Assembly: GCA_913009205.1 (NCBI GenBank)
Contig: CAJVYC010000003.1
Span: 1-64,000 of the forward strand
Length of the DNA stretch: 64,000 nucleotides
From: an uncultured Fluviicola sp.
GTDB taxonomy: Bacteria; Bacteroidota; Bacteroidia; Flavobacteriales_D; Crocinitomicaceae
Direction of reading: 5' to 3'
Part shown: one piece after another, positions 44,250 to 54,100 of the stretch
Position numbering within the stretch: the stretch's first letter is position 1
Layout of the letters: each line of letters starts with the position of its first letter
The notes under the pieces: generated by a model
The model's input: the letters and a program-made list of their open reading frames with translations, nothing else
Told to the model about the DNA's origin: nothing
Database searches by the model: none
Position numbers and translations under genes: made by a program

Positions 44250-46064
44250 CTAGCGTTCAATGTATTCAACAGAAATAGCAAAGCAGTGTAGTTCAATATT
44301 ATCGATGTGGTAGCTTCCTTTCTCTTGGTTCCAAACATAATATTTTAGGGTTTCATAGGTAAGCCCTTTTGGAAGCTTGGCCAATAAATGGAGTTTCTTC
44401 CAGCCACCTTGACTTTTTTCTATTTGATCAGAGGCCTTATAAAACGCGACGGCTCCCTCCCCAGTTAAAACGATTCTCAACTCGCTATCGGTTTTCACCC
44501 AAGCAGAAATATAGACACTATTTGCGCCCTTAGGAACGTTGAATGTTTTCTGCATTGCAAAGGGTTGACCGCCAAAAAATAAGGCTTTATTTCCTTTGAA
44601 GAATTCCTTCTTTTGAACAAATGGAAAGTACGAGGATTCCGGGCTTAATTTTTCAAATCCATTTATGCAAGAATACAATGTGTCGATGGCACTAACACTG
44701 ACAACATCACGTCCTAGAAGGGCTTTTTCCAAATGAGGCGGCTCAAAATAGAGACCTGCGAGCTGCGAATGCTCTGTTCTTCCAAAGGAATGCCAATAGG
44801 AATCTTTGGACATCCAGCCCCAGTGGATAATTCCTTTTTCGTATTGATACGTTTGAAAAACATTGAATACAATGAGGGTGAGAACCAAAACATTTAACCC
44901 TACTTTGACAGCAATTTTTTTACTCAATGCAAAAGAAATGAATGCACACAAGGGAACCGCCAAAATGGGGTACAAATTGATAAACGCTCGATTTCCAAAC
45001 CCAACATACCACCAACACCACCAAGATGAAATCACATAGAAATACATTAAAAAAGCAAAAGGAGAAAACCATGTAAATTGCTTTGAATAGCGCTTTATAA
45101 AGAAGAAGCCAACAAGAGATAGAAGCATGATCGGGCTGTACACCAACCAGCCATTTCGATAGCTAAACACAGAGTCAAATAAATGTGGATGCAGAAAGAA
45201 AAAACCTTCTTTGGTGTAAGAATAATAGATAAAACTTCCGAAGATGTGCTTGAAATAGAGCAGTTGAGGCGAGATCATTAACAGGAAAAGGCCCAGAAAA
45301 ACAAAAGCCTGCTTTTTATAGTTCCAAATCAATTTGAACCGACCAATCAAACCCTTGAATGAATTGACGTTGAACAATAAAATAAACGAAAGAAACAGGA
45401 TGTCGATTGGGCGAATAAGAAACATCAGGCCGCCAGTAATTCCAATCCAAATTGCCCATTTAAACCGAGGAGTATCAAGCCATTTTACCGAGCTGTACAT
45501 GAAAACTGAAAGCAATGCAAAACTATAGGCGTGCGATTGGGCTAATAGTCCCGTTTCGAATTCAAAGAGGTTTGTTCCAAGGAATAAAATTAAGAGGCAA
45601 ATGGAAACGGCCCTGTCCTCAAAGTACAGGAGTAAAAATTTGCTTAGGAACAGGATCGAAATAAAAAGATAGAAAATAGAACTAACGATCAATCCGATTT
45701 TATAGGGGGAGCTGAAGCCGTCTGCTTTTTCGCCTAAAGGTTCTGCAAGCGCATGAGAAACGAGAAAGAAAGGAGCGCACATAATTGACATCCCGCAGGT
45801 GAACTTGATGTATTTTGTCCCGTTTTTGTCTTTCATTACCCAAACCTCATACCCCCTTTCAATTTTGTAAACTTCGTGGTTTTCAAACTTGAGGTCGTTG
45901 TGAATAAAAAGTGCGGGTAAATAGGCATAATAACCTCTGACATCAGAACTGATAACGGCGTTGTCCTTGTTCCATTTTTCTTGAGAAATAATGGTAAATA
46001 CAATCGCCAACAGGATAAAGGCACCTGTAATTTTCGTTAATGAATTTGTCTTTAGAAAGCCCAT
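44250..46064 (-). CDS. GT39/ArnT-like polytopic membrane glycosyltransferase
   Basis: A 604-residue membrane protein with about a dozen hydrophobic helices (residues 10-420) and a soluble C-terminal domain (about 430-600) that looks like a beta sandwich. The first periplasmic loop has SSDVRGYYAYLP with D41, in the position of the catalytic Asp of GT-C/PMT-type enzymes. LGTNLFEFETGLLAQSHAYS and MFLIRPIDILFLSF fit the same group. Such enzymes use polyprenyl-phosphate sugars to glycosylate proteins or lipids on the outer face of the inner membrane. The donor and acceptor are unknown. It stands alone on the minus strand. Confidence 0.82.
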   Translation of the reverse strand: MGFLKTNSLTKITGAFILLAIVFTIISQEKWNKDNAVISSDVRGYYAYLPALFIHNDLKFENHEVYKIERGYEVWVMKDKNGTKYIKFTCGMSIMCAPFFLVSHALAEPLGEKADGFSSPYKIGLIVSSIFYLFISILFLSKFLLLYFEDRAVSICLLILFLGTNLFEFETGLLAQSHAYSFALLSVFMYSSVKWLDTPRFKWAIWIGITGGLMFLIRPIDILFLSFILLFNVNSFKGLIGRFKLIWNYKKQAFVFLGLFLLMISPQLLYFKHIFGSFIYYSYTKEGFFFLHPHLFDSVFSYRNGWLVYSPIMLLSLVGFFFIKRYSKQFTWFSPFAFLMYFYVISSWWCWWYVGFGNRAFINLYPILAVPLCAFISFALSKKIAVKVGLNVLVLTLIVFNVFQTYQYEKGIIHWGWMSKDSYWHSFGRTEHSQLAGLYFEPPHLEKALLGRDVVSVSAIDTLYSCINGFEKLSPESSYFPFVQKKEFFKGNKALFFGGQPFAMQKTFNVPKGANSVYISAWVKTDSELRIVLTGEGAVAFYKASDQIEKSQGGWKKLHLLAKLPKGLTYETLKYYVWNQEKGSYHIDNIELHCFAISVEYIER

Positions 46065-46352
46065 GATTGATCGCTAATTTAGAGATAATCAAGGGGAAAA
46101 GAAAGGAGTTTGCGAAAGGTCTAACCTGCTGCGCATGGGGAGGTGAAAGCTTCTTTGAATTGCTCCCGCGTTAAAGAAGGGTTTGCCTCGAATCCATTGA
46201 TAAATTCAAGAATCGGCAATAAATCTCCTTTGCTAATTACACCTTAGAATTAATACCCCCCAATATTCAGTTGTTAATTCCTATTCAATGGCTTTTTATC
46301 ATTTTCACCGTTTTTAAGAATGGCCGGGACGAGATATACAAAATTGATAAAA
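46065..46352. other. Spacer between GT39-like gene and tRNA-Asn terminator
   Basis: No intact gene. The only coding-like signal is the headless minus-strand frame at 46121-46243, listed separately. A run of six G on the minus strand lies just upstream of it. Confidence 0.4.
46121..46243 (-). pseudogene. Possible gene remnant (C-terminal tail only)
   Basis: A minus-strand frame of 40 codons between two stops reads GVISKGDLLPILEFINGFEA, NPSLTREQFKEAFTSPCAAG. The composition is protein-like (amphipathic helices, no low complexity), but there is no start codon, and a homopolymer run just upstream could mark a frameshift. I do not recognise the family. It may be the end of a dead gene or chance. 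Confidence 0.3.
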
Positions 46353-46358
46353 CAAAAA

Positions 46359-46382
46359 GGCCAACCTCAAATGAGATTGGCC
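46359..46382 (-). terminator. Terminator of the tRNA-Asn gene
   Basis: GGCCAACCTC and GAGATTGGCC (plus-strand order) pair with one mismatch around AAAT. On the minus strand the stem is followed by TTTTTGTTTT. It begins nine bases past the tRNA 3' end. Confidence 0.82.
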
Positions 46383-46390
46383 GTATTCTG

Positions 46391-46464
46391 CGCTCCTTCA
46401 AGGACTCGAACCTTGGACCCTCTGATTAACAGTCAGATGCTCTAACCAACTGAGCTAAAGAAGC
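46391..46464 (-). tRNA. tRNA-Asn (anticodon GTT)
   Basis: The minus strand folds as a standard cloverleaf of 74 bases: acceptor GCTTCTT/AAGGAGC with one G-U pair, D arm GCTC/GAGC, anticodon stem TCTGA/TCAGA with loop CTGTTAA (anticodon GTT), a five-base variable loop, and T arm CAAGG/CCTTG with loop TTCGAGT. The discriminator is G. The CCA end is not encoded and must be added after transcription. Confidence 0.97.
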
Positions 46465-46558
46465 GGGCTCGCTTATTTAAAAGCGCTTGCAAATATATAT
46501 AAAGTATTTATTTTACAATAAAAATTAGTCAAAAATTTCTTGCGAATTATAGGCTACA

Positions 46559-47512
46559 TCAGCGCTTAATGATGAAAGCGTCCTTAAAACCTTTGTTTTG
46601 GATGTCTTCAAGTGCCTTTTTTGCGTCTTTTTTGGTGGCATAATTCCCGACAAGATAAATGTATTTGTATGCACTTGAGGTGTTTAGCTCTTTTACCTCG
46701 ATTGGAGCACCAGCCTTTCTCATACTAGGGTCCTTCTTTGTATCAACAGGTTTTCTAGAAGAAGCAATTTGAATTCCATAGGAACCAACTTCAGTCGATG
46801 CAATTGCAGGAGTGCTTTCTTCGGTACTATTTGGTGTTACGGAAGGCGTTGTTTTTCGAAACCCTATTCCTGGATGGTTTTTTTCAATGGTTTCTCTAAA
46901 CGCCCGGAAAATCGCCGAAGCCAATACTTCTTGACCATAATTAGAGTTCAAATAATTGGCCTCTTTTTCATTCGTTACAAAGCCACACTCGACAAGAACA
47001 CTTGGCATGTTTGTGAATTTTAAAACTTGAAGCGAATGTTGAAGGTCTTTTGCGTCTTTAACCCCCCGCGATTTTCGTCCTGCTCGACTGGAAAACTGCT
47101 TTTCGATTGCTCTTCCAAAAGCCACAGATTTTTCCAAATTCATTGAGTGCACATGGGTTTCCGTTCCACGAACTGACTTTCTTTCGTTTCCGTTGCAATG
47201 AACACTGATAAAGTAGTCTGCATTATTCTCATTTGCCGAGGAAACGCGCTCGTCCAAAGACGGAAAAGTATCATCTTTGCGCGTGTAGATCACGTTTACA
47301 TTTTGCAAGTACTTCTCAATATACCCGCCCAAATACATGGCGATGTTTAAGTTTAAGGTTTTCTCAGGAAGTAAAGTTGAACTTCCAGAAAGATGTCCGG
47401 GATCTGTTCCGCCGTGTCCAGGATCAATCACAATTGTCACCTCCTTGTTTTGAGCAAAAGTTGATGCTGATAGTAAAAGACAAAACCCAAGAAATAAGTA
47501 AGCAATTTTCAT
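46559..47512 (-). CDS. N-acetylmuramoyl-L-alanine amidase with SPOR domain
   Basis: A 317-residue periplasmic peptidoglycan hydrolase with signal peptide (SASTFAQ). The Amidase_3 domain spans about 24-215 with zinc ligands and catalytic residues H33 (DPGHGG), E50 (LPEKTLNLN), H105 (SVHCNGN) and E175 (LVECGF). A Pro/Thr/Ser linker is followed by a C-terminal SPOR domain (about 244-317, YGIQIASSRKPVD, YLVGNYATKKDAKKALEDIQ), which binds denuded glycan strands at the septum. It probably cleaves stem peptides during daughter-cell separation, a process FtsE (29044-29757) is also linked to. Confidence 0.95.
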   Translation of the reverse strand: MKIAYLFLGFCLLLSASTFAQNKEVTIVIDPGHGGTDPGHLSGSSTLLPEKTLNLNIAMYLGGYIEKYLQNVNVIYTRKDDTFPSLDERVSSANENNADYFISVHCNGNERKSVRGTETHVHSMNLEKSVAFGRAIEKQFSSRAGRKSRGVKDAKDLQHSLQVLKFTNMPSVLVECGFVTNEKEANYLNSNYGQEVLASAIFRAFRETIEKNHPGIGFRKTTPSVTPNSTEESTPAIASTEVGSYGIQIASSRKPVDTKKDPSMRKAGAPIEVKELNTSSAYKYIYLVGNYATKKDAKKALEDIQNKGFKDAFIIKR

Positions 47513-47831
47513 GATGCAAATTTACAATAGATAGTTTTTTGTTTTAGTCCGATGCAAAAAGCTTTCCAATAGTTAATTGTTGATTCAGTTTACGGTTGTT
47601 ACTGAAATAGATAGTAGATCGCTACGCTGCTAGATTGTTATAGTTTAATTGAGTTCAGGAATAAAACCAAAAGGCAAAGCCAATCCAAAATATAATTATC
47701 TAAAGATGATCTCGCGACCATTATTTAGTCGAAAGCCGAAACTTATTAAACCGCCAACTTCAATCTGAGACAGTATTCCAATTACTTTTTCGTTAATTTG
47801 CGAGGATTAGTTAATTGTTGAATTCTTACCG
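47513..47831. other. 319-base spacer with a possible remnant and a direct repeat
   Basis: No intact gene. It holds the minus-strand remnant at 47696-47806 and two identical 14-base copies of TAGTTAATTGTTGA, at 47570-47583 and 47808-47821. The second lies just before the ATG of the next gene. Both are AT-rich, so chance cannot be excluded. Confidence 0.4.
47696..47806 (-). pseudogene. Possible remnant of an outer-membrane protein C-terminus
   Basis: A minus-strand frame of 36 codons between stops contains EKVIGILSQIEVGGLISFGF then RLNNGREIIFR and TAA at 47696. The alternating hydrophobic/polar pattern suits beta-barrel strands, but there is no start codon and no lipobox or signal. This is weak evidence. 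Confidence 0.25.
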
Positions 47832-48896
47832 ATGAAATCAAATACTATTGCTCTTATTGAAATTGGTGGCTCACACGATGAATGTTTGCTCAGTCAGATG
47901 CATGCTATTAAGTCAACGGGGAGGAAATTACTTCTGATTACGTTCACGGAAATTTTGGAACGAAACCCAGAATTTAATAATTACATCGATGACATGCTCT
48001 TTGTTGACATGTCTGGAAGCAAGAGAGAAAGAGGTAAGGAAGTAGGCAAAATTTGGAAAAAGATCAAAGCCTCGAAATGTAAAAAGGTAGTTCTGAATAC
48101 CGCAGAAGGAAATTTGGTTCGATTTCTATGTTTGAAAGCACTGTTTAGCAAAATTGAGTTTATTGGGATTGTGCATTCTACGCGAAAATTTGAAAGTAGT
48201 TTCACGCAAAGCATAATCAACAAGAAGGTTAAAAAGTACTTTTTACTAAGTGAGAATTTATTGAGTTCAATTTCGCCTCCTGCTAAAATTAAGGTCGATT
48301 ATTTTTATCCGCTTCGTTTTCCAAAGAATGATGTTGTTCTTGAAAAAAAGCAAAAAACGGCAGTAATTATTGGTGGAGTAGAGCGCCGAAGAAAAGACTT
48401 GGATGGTTTTGTTGAAATAGCGCAGCAAGTAGAACGCGACGATGTTCAATTTATATTTTTAGGGAAAAGCGACCCGACCCAGGAGGACGTAAAAGACTTT
48501 CAAGCAGCGGTAACAGATAAAGGTCTAAAGGTTAAAGTTAAAACCTATGATCATTTTGTGTCGCAATCGGATTTTGTTGCGCAAATTCAAAATGCAGATT
48601 TGATATTACCGATTGTACACCCCAACACCAGAAGTGCTGAGGAATATTTTAAATCGAGAATATCGGGAGCAATGAGCGTTTCATTCGGGTATAAAATTCC
48701 GATGATGTTGCATCAAGGTTATGCGGAAATAGAAGAAATGAAAGTCGCAAGCTTTTATTACAACATGGAAAACTTCAGCAAGAAGCTGGATCAAGCTTTA
48801 GACAATATTGAAACGAAAAGAGCGGAAATGTTAGCGCACCTCAATTATAGGGTGGAATTTCAAGAAGAGAAGTATTTAGACTTTCTTTTTTTCTGA
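47832..48896 (+). CDS. Glycosyltransferase-like protein (GT-B fold)
   Basis: A 354-residue cytosolic protein. The N-terminal half starts like a Rossmann domain (TIALIEIGGSHDECLLSQMH) and the second half resembles GT-B glycosyltransferase C-terminal domains: TAVIIGGVERRRKDLDGFVE, then VQFIFLGKSDPTQEDVKDFQ, and an acceptor-type loop LILPIVHPNTRSAEEYFKSR. The usual EX7E motif of GT4 enzymes is not evident, so the exact family and the sugar are unknown. It is a lone gene, not part of a polysaccharide cluster. Its end overlaps the SRPBCC remnant on the other strand by 21 bases. Confidence 0.6.
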   Translation: MKSNTIALIEIGGSHDECLLSQMHAIKSTGRKLLLITFTEILERNPEFNNYIDDMLFVDMSGSKRERGKEVGKIWKKIKASKCKKVVLNTAEGNLVRFLCLKALFSKIEFIGIVHSTRKFESSFTQSIINKKVKKYFLLSENLLSSISPPAKIKVDYFYPLRFPKNDVVLEKKQKTAVIIGGVERRRKDLDGFVEIAQQVERDDVQFIFLGKSDPTQEDVKDFQAAVTDKGLKVKVKTYDHFVSQSDFVAQIQNADLILPIVHPNTRSAEEYFKSRISGAMSVSFGYKIPMMLHQGYAEIEEMKVASFYYNMENFSKKLDQALDNIETKRAEMLAHLNYRVEFQEEKYLDFLFF

Positions 48897-49133
48897 TTCG
48901 ACTCTTATTTTAAGAGCCGTATTCATTGCTTTAAATCCACGAATAGTTCCTTCTTGAATCATTTTCAGAATTATCCCTGTCAAAAATCCGCTAAATTGTT
49001 CACTATGAATAAACCGTGTTTTTTCTGCATCTATTTTTTCTAAAACGAAGTAATGTTCACCATCAAAAAGTCCATTAACGAACATCTTTCCTTTCCACCT
49101 GAACCAATCAGAATTGCAGATTTCAGAAACAGC
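48876..49133 (-). pseudogene. 5'-truncated SRPBCC-family gene
   Basis: The frame contains SDWFRWKGKMFVNGLFDGEH, then YFVLEKIDAEKTRFIHSEQF, GFLTGIILKMIQ and GFKAMNTALKIRVE. These match the C-terminal half of SRPBCC/polyketide-cyclase-like proteins of about 140 residues. An ATG at 49085 could start 69 residues, but clearly homologous codons continue upstream of it, up to an in-frame stop at 49134-49136. The first 70 or so residues of the fold are missing, and the 90 bases left before uvrC cannot encode them. So I call it a remnant rather than a short gene. Confidence 0.65.
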
Positions 49134-49223
49134 TTATTTACTGAGTTATACTGATTCGAGTGCCTTTAACCGTTCTTTTAAACGGTGGACAGGGAAAACA
49201 CCGAGTGAGCATAGGCAAAAACT

Positions 49224-51035
49224 TTAACTCAGTTTTTGGGTCGCGAAATAATCTTGAAGAATTTTCGCTTTTGCTTTTCCAACGGCTTCAGCAAGCTCTT
49301 CAAACGACGCTTTTTTCACGCCATTTACAGATTTGAACTCTTTGATTAAATCTTCAAATGCTTTTTCGCCGATCCCTTTAATTTCTGTGAGTTCAGAAAC
49401 CAGAGCGTTTTTACTTCTTTTGTTTCTATGGTGCGTAATTCCGAATCGGTGGGCCTCATTTCGCATGAACTGAATGACACGTAAACTCTCCGAACGCTTG
49501 TCAATATAAATCGGCAAACGGTCTCCTGGAAAGAAGATCTCTTCTAATTTTTTAGCAATTCCAACAATCGCAATTGTTCCGCGTAAGCCCAACCGCTCAA
49601 GTGCTTTCAATGAAGAGCTCAGCTGTCCTTTTCCTCCATCAATTACGATTAGTTGCGGAAGTGACATTCCTTCGTCGAGCATGCGCTTGTACCTTCTGTA
49701 AACGGCCTCTTCCATGGATGCGAAATCATCGGCGCCAACAACAGTTTTTATATTGAAATTGCGGTAATCTTTTTTGCTCGGCTTTGCATTTTTGAAAACA
49801 ACACAAGCTGAAACGGCGTTGGTTCCATGGAAGTTAGAGTTGTCAAAACATTCAATATGAATAGGTAAATCTGGCAATCTAAAATCAACTCTAATTTGCT
49901 CTAAAATTCGCTCCGTATGGCGCTCAGGACTTTTGATTTTTTCCTGTTTTAATTTTTCTATTTGGTAGAACTTCGCATTCCGAGCGGATAATTCAATGAG
50001 TGCTTTTTTATCTCCCCGTTGAGGCGTGAAAAAGGTTAAATCTTCAAACTCAAGGTTGATCGTGTTTTCCACCAAGATTTCTTTCGATAAACTTTTGAAA
50101 CGTTCTCGCAACTCGGGCAATACATATCCAATAATATCCGCATCGGATTCATCTAATTTCTTATTGACTTCAACTGTATAGCCGTGAATGATTGCACCAT
50201 TGTTAATGACTAAGTAATTTACAAAGGCCGACTTTTGATCCTGAATCAAAGTAATCACATCGACCTGATGAATTGTCGGTGAAACAACTGTCGACTTTGC
50301 TTTGTAGCGTTCAATTGTCTCAATTTTAGACTTTACACCTTGGGCTTCTTCAAATTGCAAGTTCTTTGCAAATGCCTTCATCATTTCCTTCAAAGACCGG
50401 ATTACAGCGCTCAAATTTCCTTTAACGATGTGCTCAATGTCCTTAATATATTGATCGTAATCTTCTTCAGATTCTTTTCCGACACATCCGCCTTTGCAAT
50501 TTCCAATGTGGTATTCCAAACAAACTTTATGTTTTCCTTCGCTAATCTTTTTTTTTGATAAATCGAGTGAACAAGAGCGGAGCGGGTACACATCACGAAT
50601 CAATGAAATCAATGTGTTCACAACCTTAACACTAGGATAAGGACCAAAATATTTTGAACCGTCTTTGATCATTCGTCGAGTGGTAAACACGCGTGGAAAG
50701 GGCTCTTTTTTAATGCAAATCCAAGGATAGGTTTTGTCGTCTTTGAGCTGAATATTGTACTTCGGTTGGTACTTCTTGATTAGATTATTCTCCAAGAGAA
50801 GTGCATCCAATTCCGTATCTACAACGATGTATTTTATATCTTCAATTTGACGCACCAAGACCCGCGTTTTGCCTGAATCAAGGTTTTTATTGAAATAAGA
50901 AGACACGCGTTTTTTTAGATCCTTTGCCTTGCCGACATATATAATCTTCTCGTTTTTATCAAAGTATTGATAAACGCCAGGTTTGTTCGGAAGAACTTTA
51001 AGCTTAAGACGGATGGATTCTTTTTCGGCAGACAT
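49224..51035 (-). CDS. uvrC: UvrABC nuclease subunit C
   Basis: A 603-residue nucleotide-excision-repair nuclease that makes both incisions beside a UvrB-bound lesion. Domains: GIY-YIG nuclease (about 15-95, NKPGVYQYFDKNEKIIYVGK), a UVR UvrB-binding motif (about 203-238, FAKNLQFEEAQGVKSKIE), the RNase H-like 5' nuclease domain (about 385-540, with HIECFDNSN and VIDGGKGQLSSSLKAL) and a C-terminal HhH2 DNA-binding region (about 550-600, LTEIKGIGEKAFEDLIKEFK). Length and motif order are normal. It is a single gene with spacers on both sides. A short hairpin without a T run lies at 49169-49186 downstream. Confidence 0.97.
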   Translation of the reverse strand: MSAEKESIRLKLKVLPNKPGVYQYFDKNEKIIYVGKAKDLKKRVSSYFNKNLDSGKTRVLVRQIEDIKYIVVDTELDALLLENNLIKKYQPKYNIQLKDDKTYPWICIKKEPFPRVFTTRRMIKDGSKYFGPYPSVKVVNTLISLIRDVYPLRSCSLDLSKKKISEGKHKVCLEYHIGNCKGGCVGKESEEDYDQYIKDIEHIVKGNLSAVIRSLKEMMKAFAKNLQFEEAQGVKSKIETIERYKAKSTVVSPTIHQVDVITLIQDQKSAFVNYLVINNGAIIHGYTVEVNKKLDESDADIIGYVLPELRERFKSLSKEILVENTINLEFEDLTFFTPQRGDKKALIELSARNAKFYQIEKLKQEKIKSPERHTERILEQIRVDFRLPDLPIHIECFDNSNFHGTNAVSACVVFKNAKPSKKDYRNFNIKTVVGADDFASMEEAVYRRYKRMLDEGMSLPQLIVIDGGKGQLSSSLKALERLGLRGTIAIVGIAKKLEEIFFPGDRLPIYIDKRSESLRVIQFMRNEAHRFGITHHRNKRSKNALVSELTEIKGIGEKAFEDLIKEFKSVNGVKKASFEELAEAVGKAKAKILQDYFATQKLS

Positions 51036-51114
51036 TACTCAAAGATAGTTAAAACAGTAATTAGAATTTGCCAAGAGATTTGACAACAAGAACAAAATAA
51101 TAAATGAACAAAAA

Positions 51115-51148
51115 AAAGCACCTTAATCAATGAAGAATAAGGTGCTTT
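51115..51148 (-). terminator. Terminator of the first subtilisin-like protease gene
   Basis: AAAGCACCTTA and TAAGGTGCTTT form an 11-base-pair perfect stem with a 12-base loop. On the minus strand it is followed by a T run and lies 20 bases past the stop at 51168. Confidence 0.85.
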
Positions 51149-51167
51149 CGAGAATAGAAAATGAATT

Positions 51168-54100
51168 CTAATTCTTTACAATACGCTTTGTCGTGCTTGC
51201 ATCATTCGAATAGACAGTGATGAAGTAAACGCCTCTATCATATCTAGTCAGATCAATTAAAGATTCATTGTTTAAAAATGCTTCTGTTTCATTAACCTGA
51301 ACCGTTTGCCCAACTTGATTGGTAATGACCACTCGAGAATTAGCTCCGACATCATTTGAAATGGTCAACGTTGCTGTTCCATCAGTAGGGTTAGGGAAAA
51401 TGCTGAAGTGAACTTGATCTTTCTCATCAATTGATAAGTCACTCGTAACATTGATATTATCAACATAAGTAGCATTTCCATAACCGTTGATATTAATGAA
51501 TCGGAACATTACGTCTTGACCTAGGAAGCCTGAAAGATCAACAATTTCATTTCTCCAGTCACTTGCCGAAGAAGGACTCCAGTTGCCGGCTGAACTTCCA
51601 GCAGTTTCTAATGTTGCCCCACCTTTAGCGTAAATGGTTGTCCAAGTTGTTCCACAATCTCCTGAAATTTGAACCGCAAGGCTGTCTTCCAAGTTACTAC
51701 TGTACTGAACCTTAGCTAAATCAAAGGACATAATTCCCATTCCTCCTCCAATAGAGAAAATTTCGGTTTCAAAATAATCTTCTTCTCCCGTCGCATTGTA
51801 GCTGTAGTTGTTTACATACGCCGCTTCTGTTGTCGTTCCACTGGCGCCGGTTACAGAAGCTTCTACCCACGTGTCATCATTATCTGGGTTGTTCAAAGAC
51901 CATCCAGGAGGCAATAGTCCAGCAGCTTCAAAGTCTTCAATAAATGGAGTTGCGGTTGCAGATCCTTGAATGTAAAAGTTGATTACCTGTTCGTTGTTTG
52001 TTGCATTTCCATCACCGGTTACGTCAGCTGTGCACGTCAAAGTGTAATTCCCTGTGGTTAAAACGGGCAAAGCTGTTGCGAACGCATAAACGACTTGCTG
52101 TCCAGGCGACAATGTTCCACTGTAAGTTTCGGTTACCAAAGGCTGCCCGGTCAACTGATAAGTAACAGGGAAGTTTGAAATTGGCGATGTCCCAGCATTC
52201 AAGATTGATATTTCAGGATAAACAGGGTTTGTATTACAAATTGCTAAGAAATCTCCTGCTGTACTATTGATTCCCGCTAGTTCAACATCCGTAGCAAAAA
52301 AGCAATTAATTAGACCTCCGGGATGATAACTAGCAATTGTGCGTCGACCTTCCCAACCTAAAGGTGCATTTTTTGCAACTAATGCATACCAAATTGGTAG
52401 GTTTGGATCCGTTATAGTGTGTACGAATGTTGTAGTGGCTGAATTCCCAACAATTTCCATGTATTGTGCACCTAAAACATAAACATCATAACTGTCTGCA
52501 TTCGTTACCGCATTCCAAGAAAATGTAACGGTAGTTGGGCAGAGTTGAGTAATATCTTGACCTGTAACCAAAGGTGCAATTGAGAAAATTGAATCACTAA
52601 CATCAGAAACAGCGCCTCGTGTTACTCTAAACAACGCGTTTCCTGTAACGTTATTAGGAACAGTCCATTCATACGTACGATCAGATGATCCAACCGTTGT
52701 TATTGCACTCCAACTAGCACCGTTGTTAGCGCTGTATTCTAAATCAAAACTTCCAGTCGATTCTGGGGCATCCCAATGCAAAGACTCAGTCTCACCAGGC
52801 ACTAAATGCTCACCGCGATTAGGATATGTTACTGTTATTTCGTCTGAAATTATTTCATAAACAATGAAGTAATTTTGAGGTCCCATTGGAACAGCAAATC
52901 CAGATACGTCGATTGAATAGTTTCCTGCTGCAGGACTATTAATAAGAACTTGCTCCACATTGTTTAAGTGGTCAGCGCCATTCGTTGCAGGTAAGTCCAA
53001 TGTTGTCGCGTTCGGCGCAGGATTTAAAATCCAAGGCAAATAGGTTGAAGAACCTGGGTCAGTTACAACAAAGTCCAAGTCATTAATCAATGCAGTTGTA
53101 GCTCCATTAGCAGCAGCAGGATCCATCCAGTAAAGCATGAATCGAACTTGTTTCGTTCCAGCTGGAACATTTATAGAGTGGTTGTTCGAATTTCCTTGAG
53201 AAACAGAACTCGTTAAGTGACGGCCATCTTCAATCAACATTCCAGCGCGTAATCCATTTACAATTCCCCATCCGAATTTAAAATCAGGACCTTCGTTTCC
53301 AGCTTCATGTGTTGTATTCAATAATGTTGCTTTGATTAACGCTGATGGAGGAAGAGCTCCACCATTTGCATCTCCATAAGCTTCATACAATTGAGCCGAA
53401 ACTCCAGCAATTCCTGGGGCTGCTCCTGATGTTCCGCCAAATAACATGTACTCATTATCTTCGTCTGTCGAATATTGTACCCCATTCGCTGCGATGTCTG
53501 GTTTGATACGACCATCGTGTGCCGGGCCTCTTGAACTTGAATTGACCAAAGCTCCATCGAAATATGTATTTGCAGTTGCAATTACATTTTTACCTTGCTT
53601 GTGTCCTCCGGTGATGTTTCCCCATTGGTTACCAGCTCCATATCCGCAATCATTATTGTTAGAATTTCCAGCAGAGAAGACATGCAGAACGGTAGGGTTA
53701 TCAATAATTTGTTGATCTACCGTAGCCGTAGTTGTTGTATACCCATCATTGCATCCATTTGAATAAGAGGAATTGGTAATTTGAACCGTTCCATTCGTTA
53801 TTCTATCCGTTGTAGCGACATCTAAAAAATTAGAGGCATAATTTGAAACATAAACATTTGAGCCTGCAGCCATTCCACGCATGCTCGGGTCTAGGTTTCC
53901 TGCTCCTGCCATAATACCAGCAACTCCATCACCGTGTGTTGAACCAGTCCCTGTTGCTGTTGAATTATCAAGTCGACCTTCAAAATCAATGTGTGGACCT
54001 ACAATTCCATCATCTCTGACCATTACTCCGATATTTACACCAGTGTATTGTCTTCCTGTTGGAGTTTGCGTATCCAATCCATTCGATCTGTGTAAAGCTT

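Noticed and set aside
49169-49186. uvrC terminator
   Set aside because: ACCGTT/AACGGT can form a stem, but no T run follows on the minus strand, so I do not list it as a terminator.
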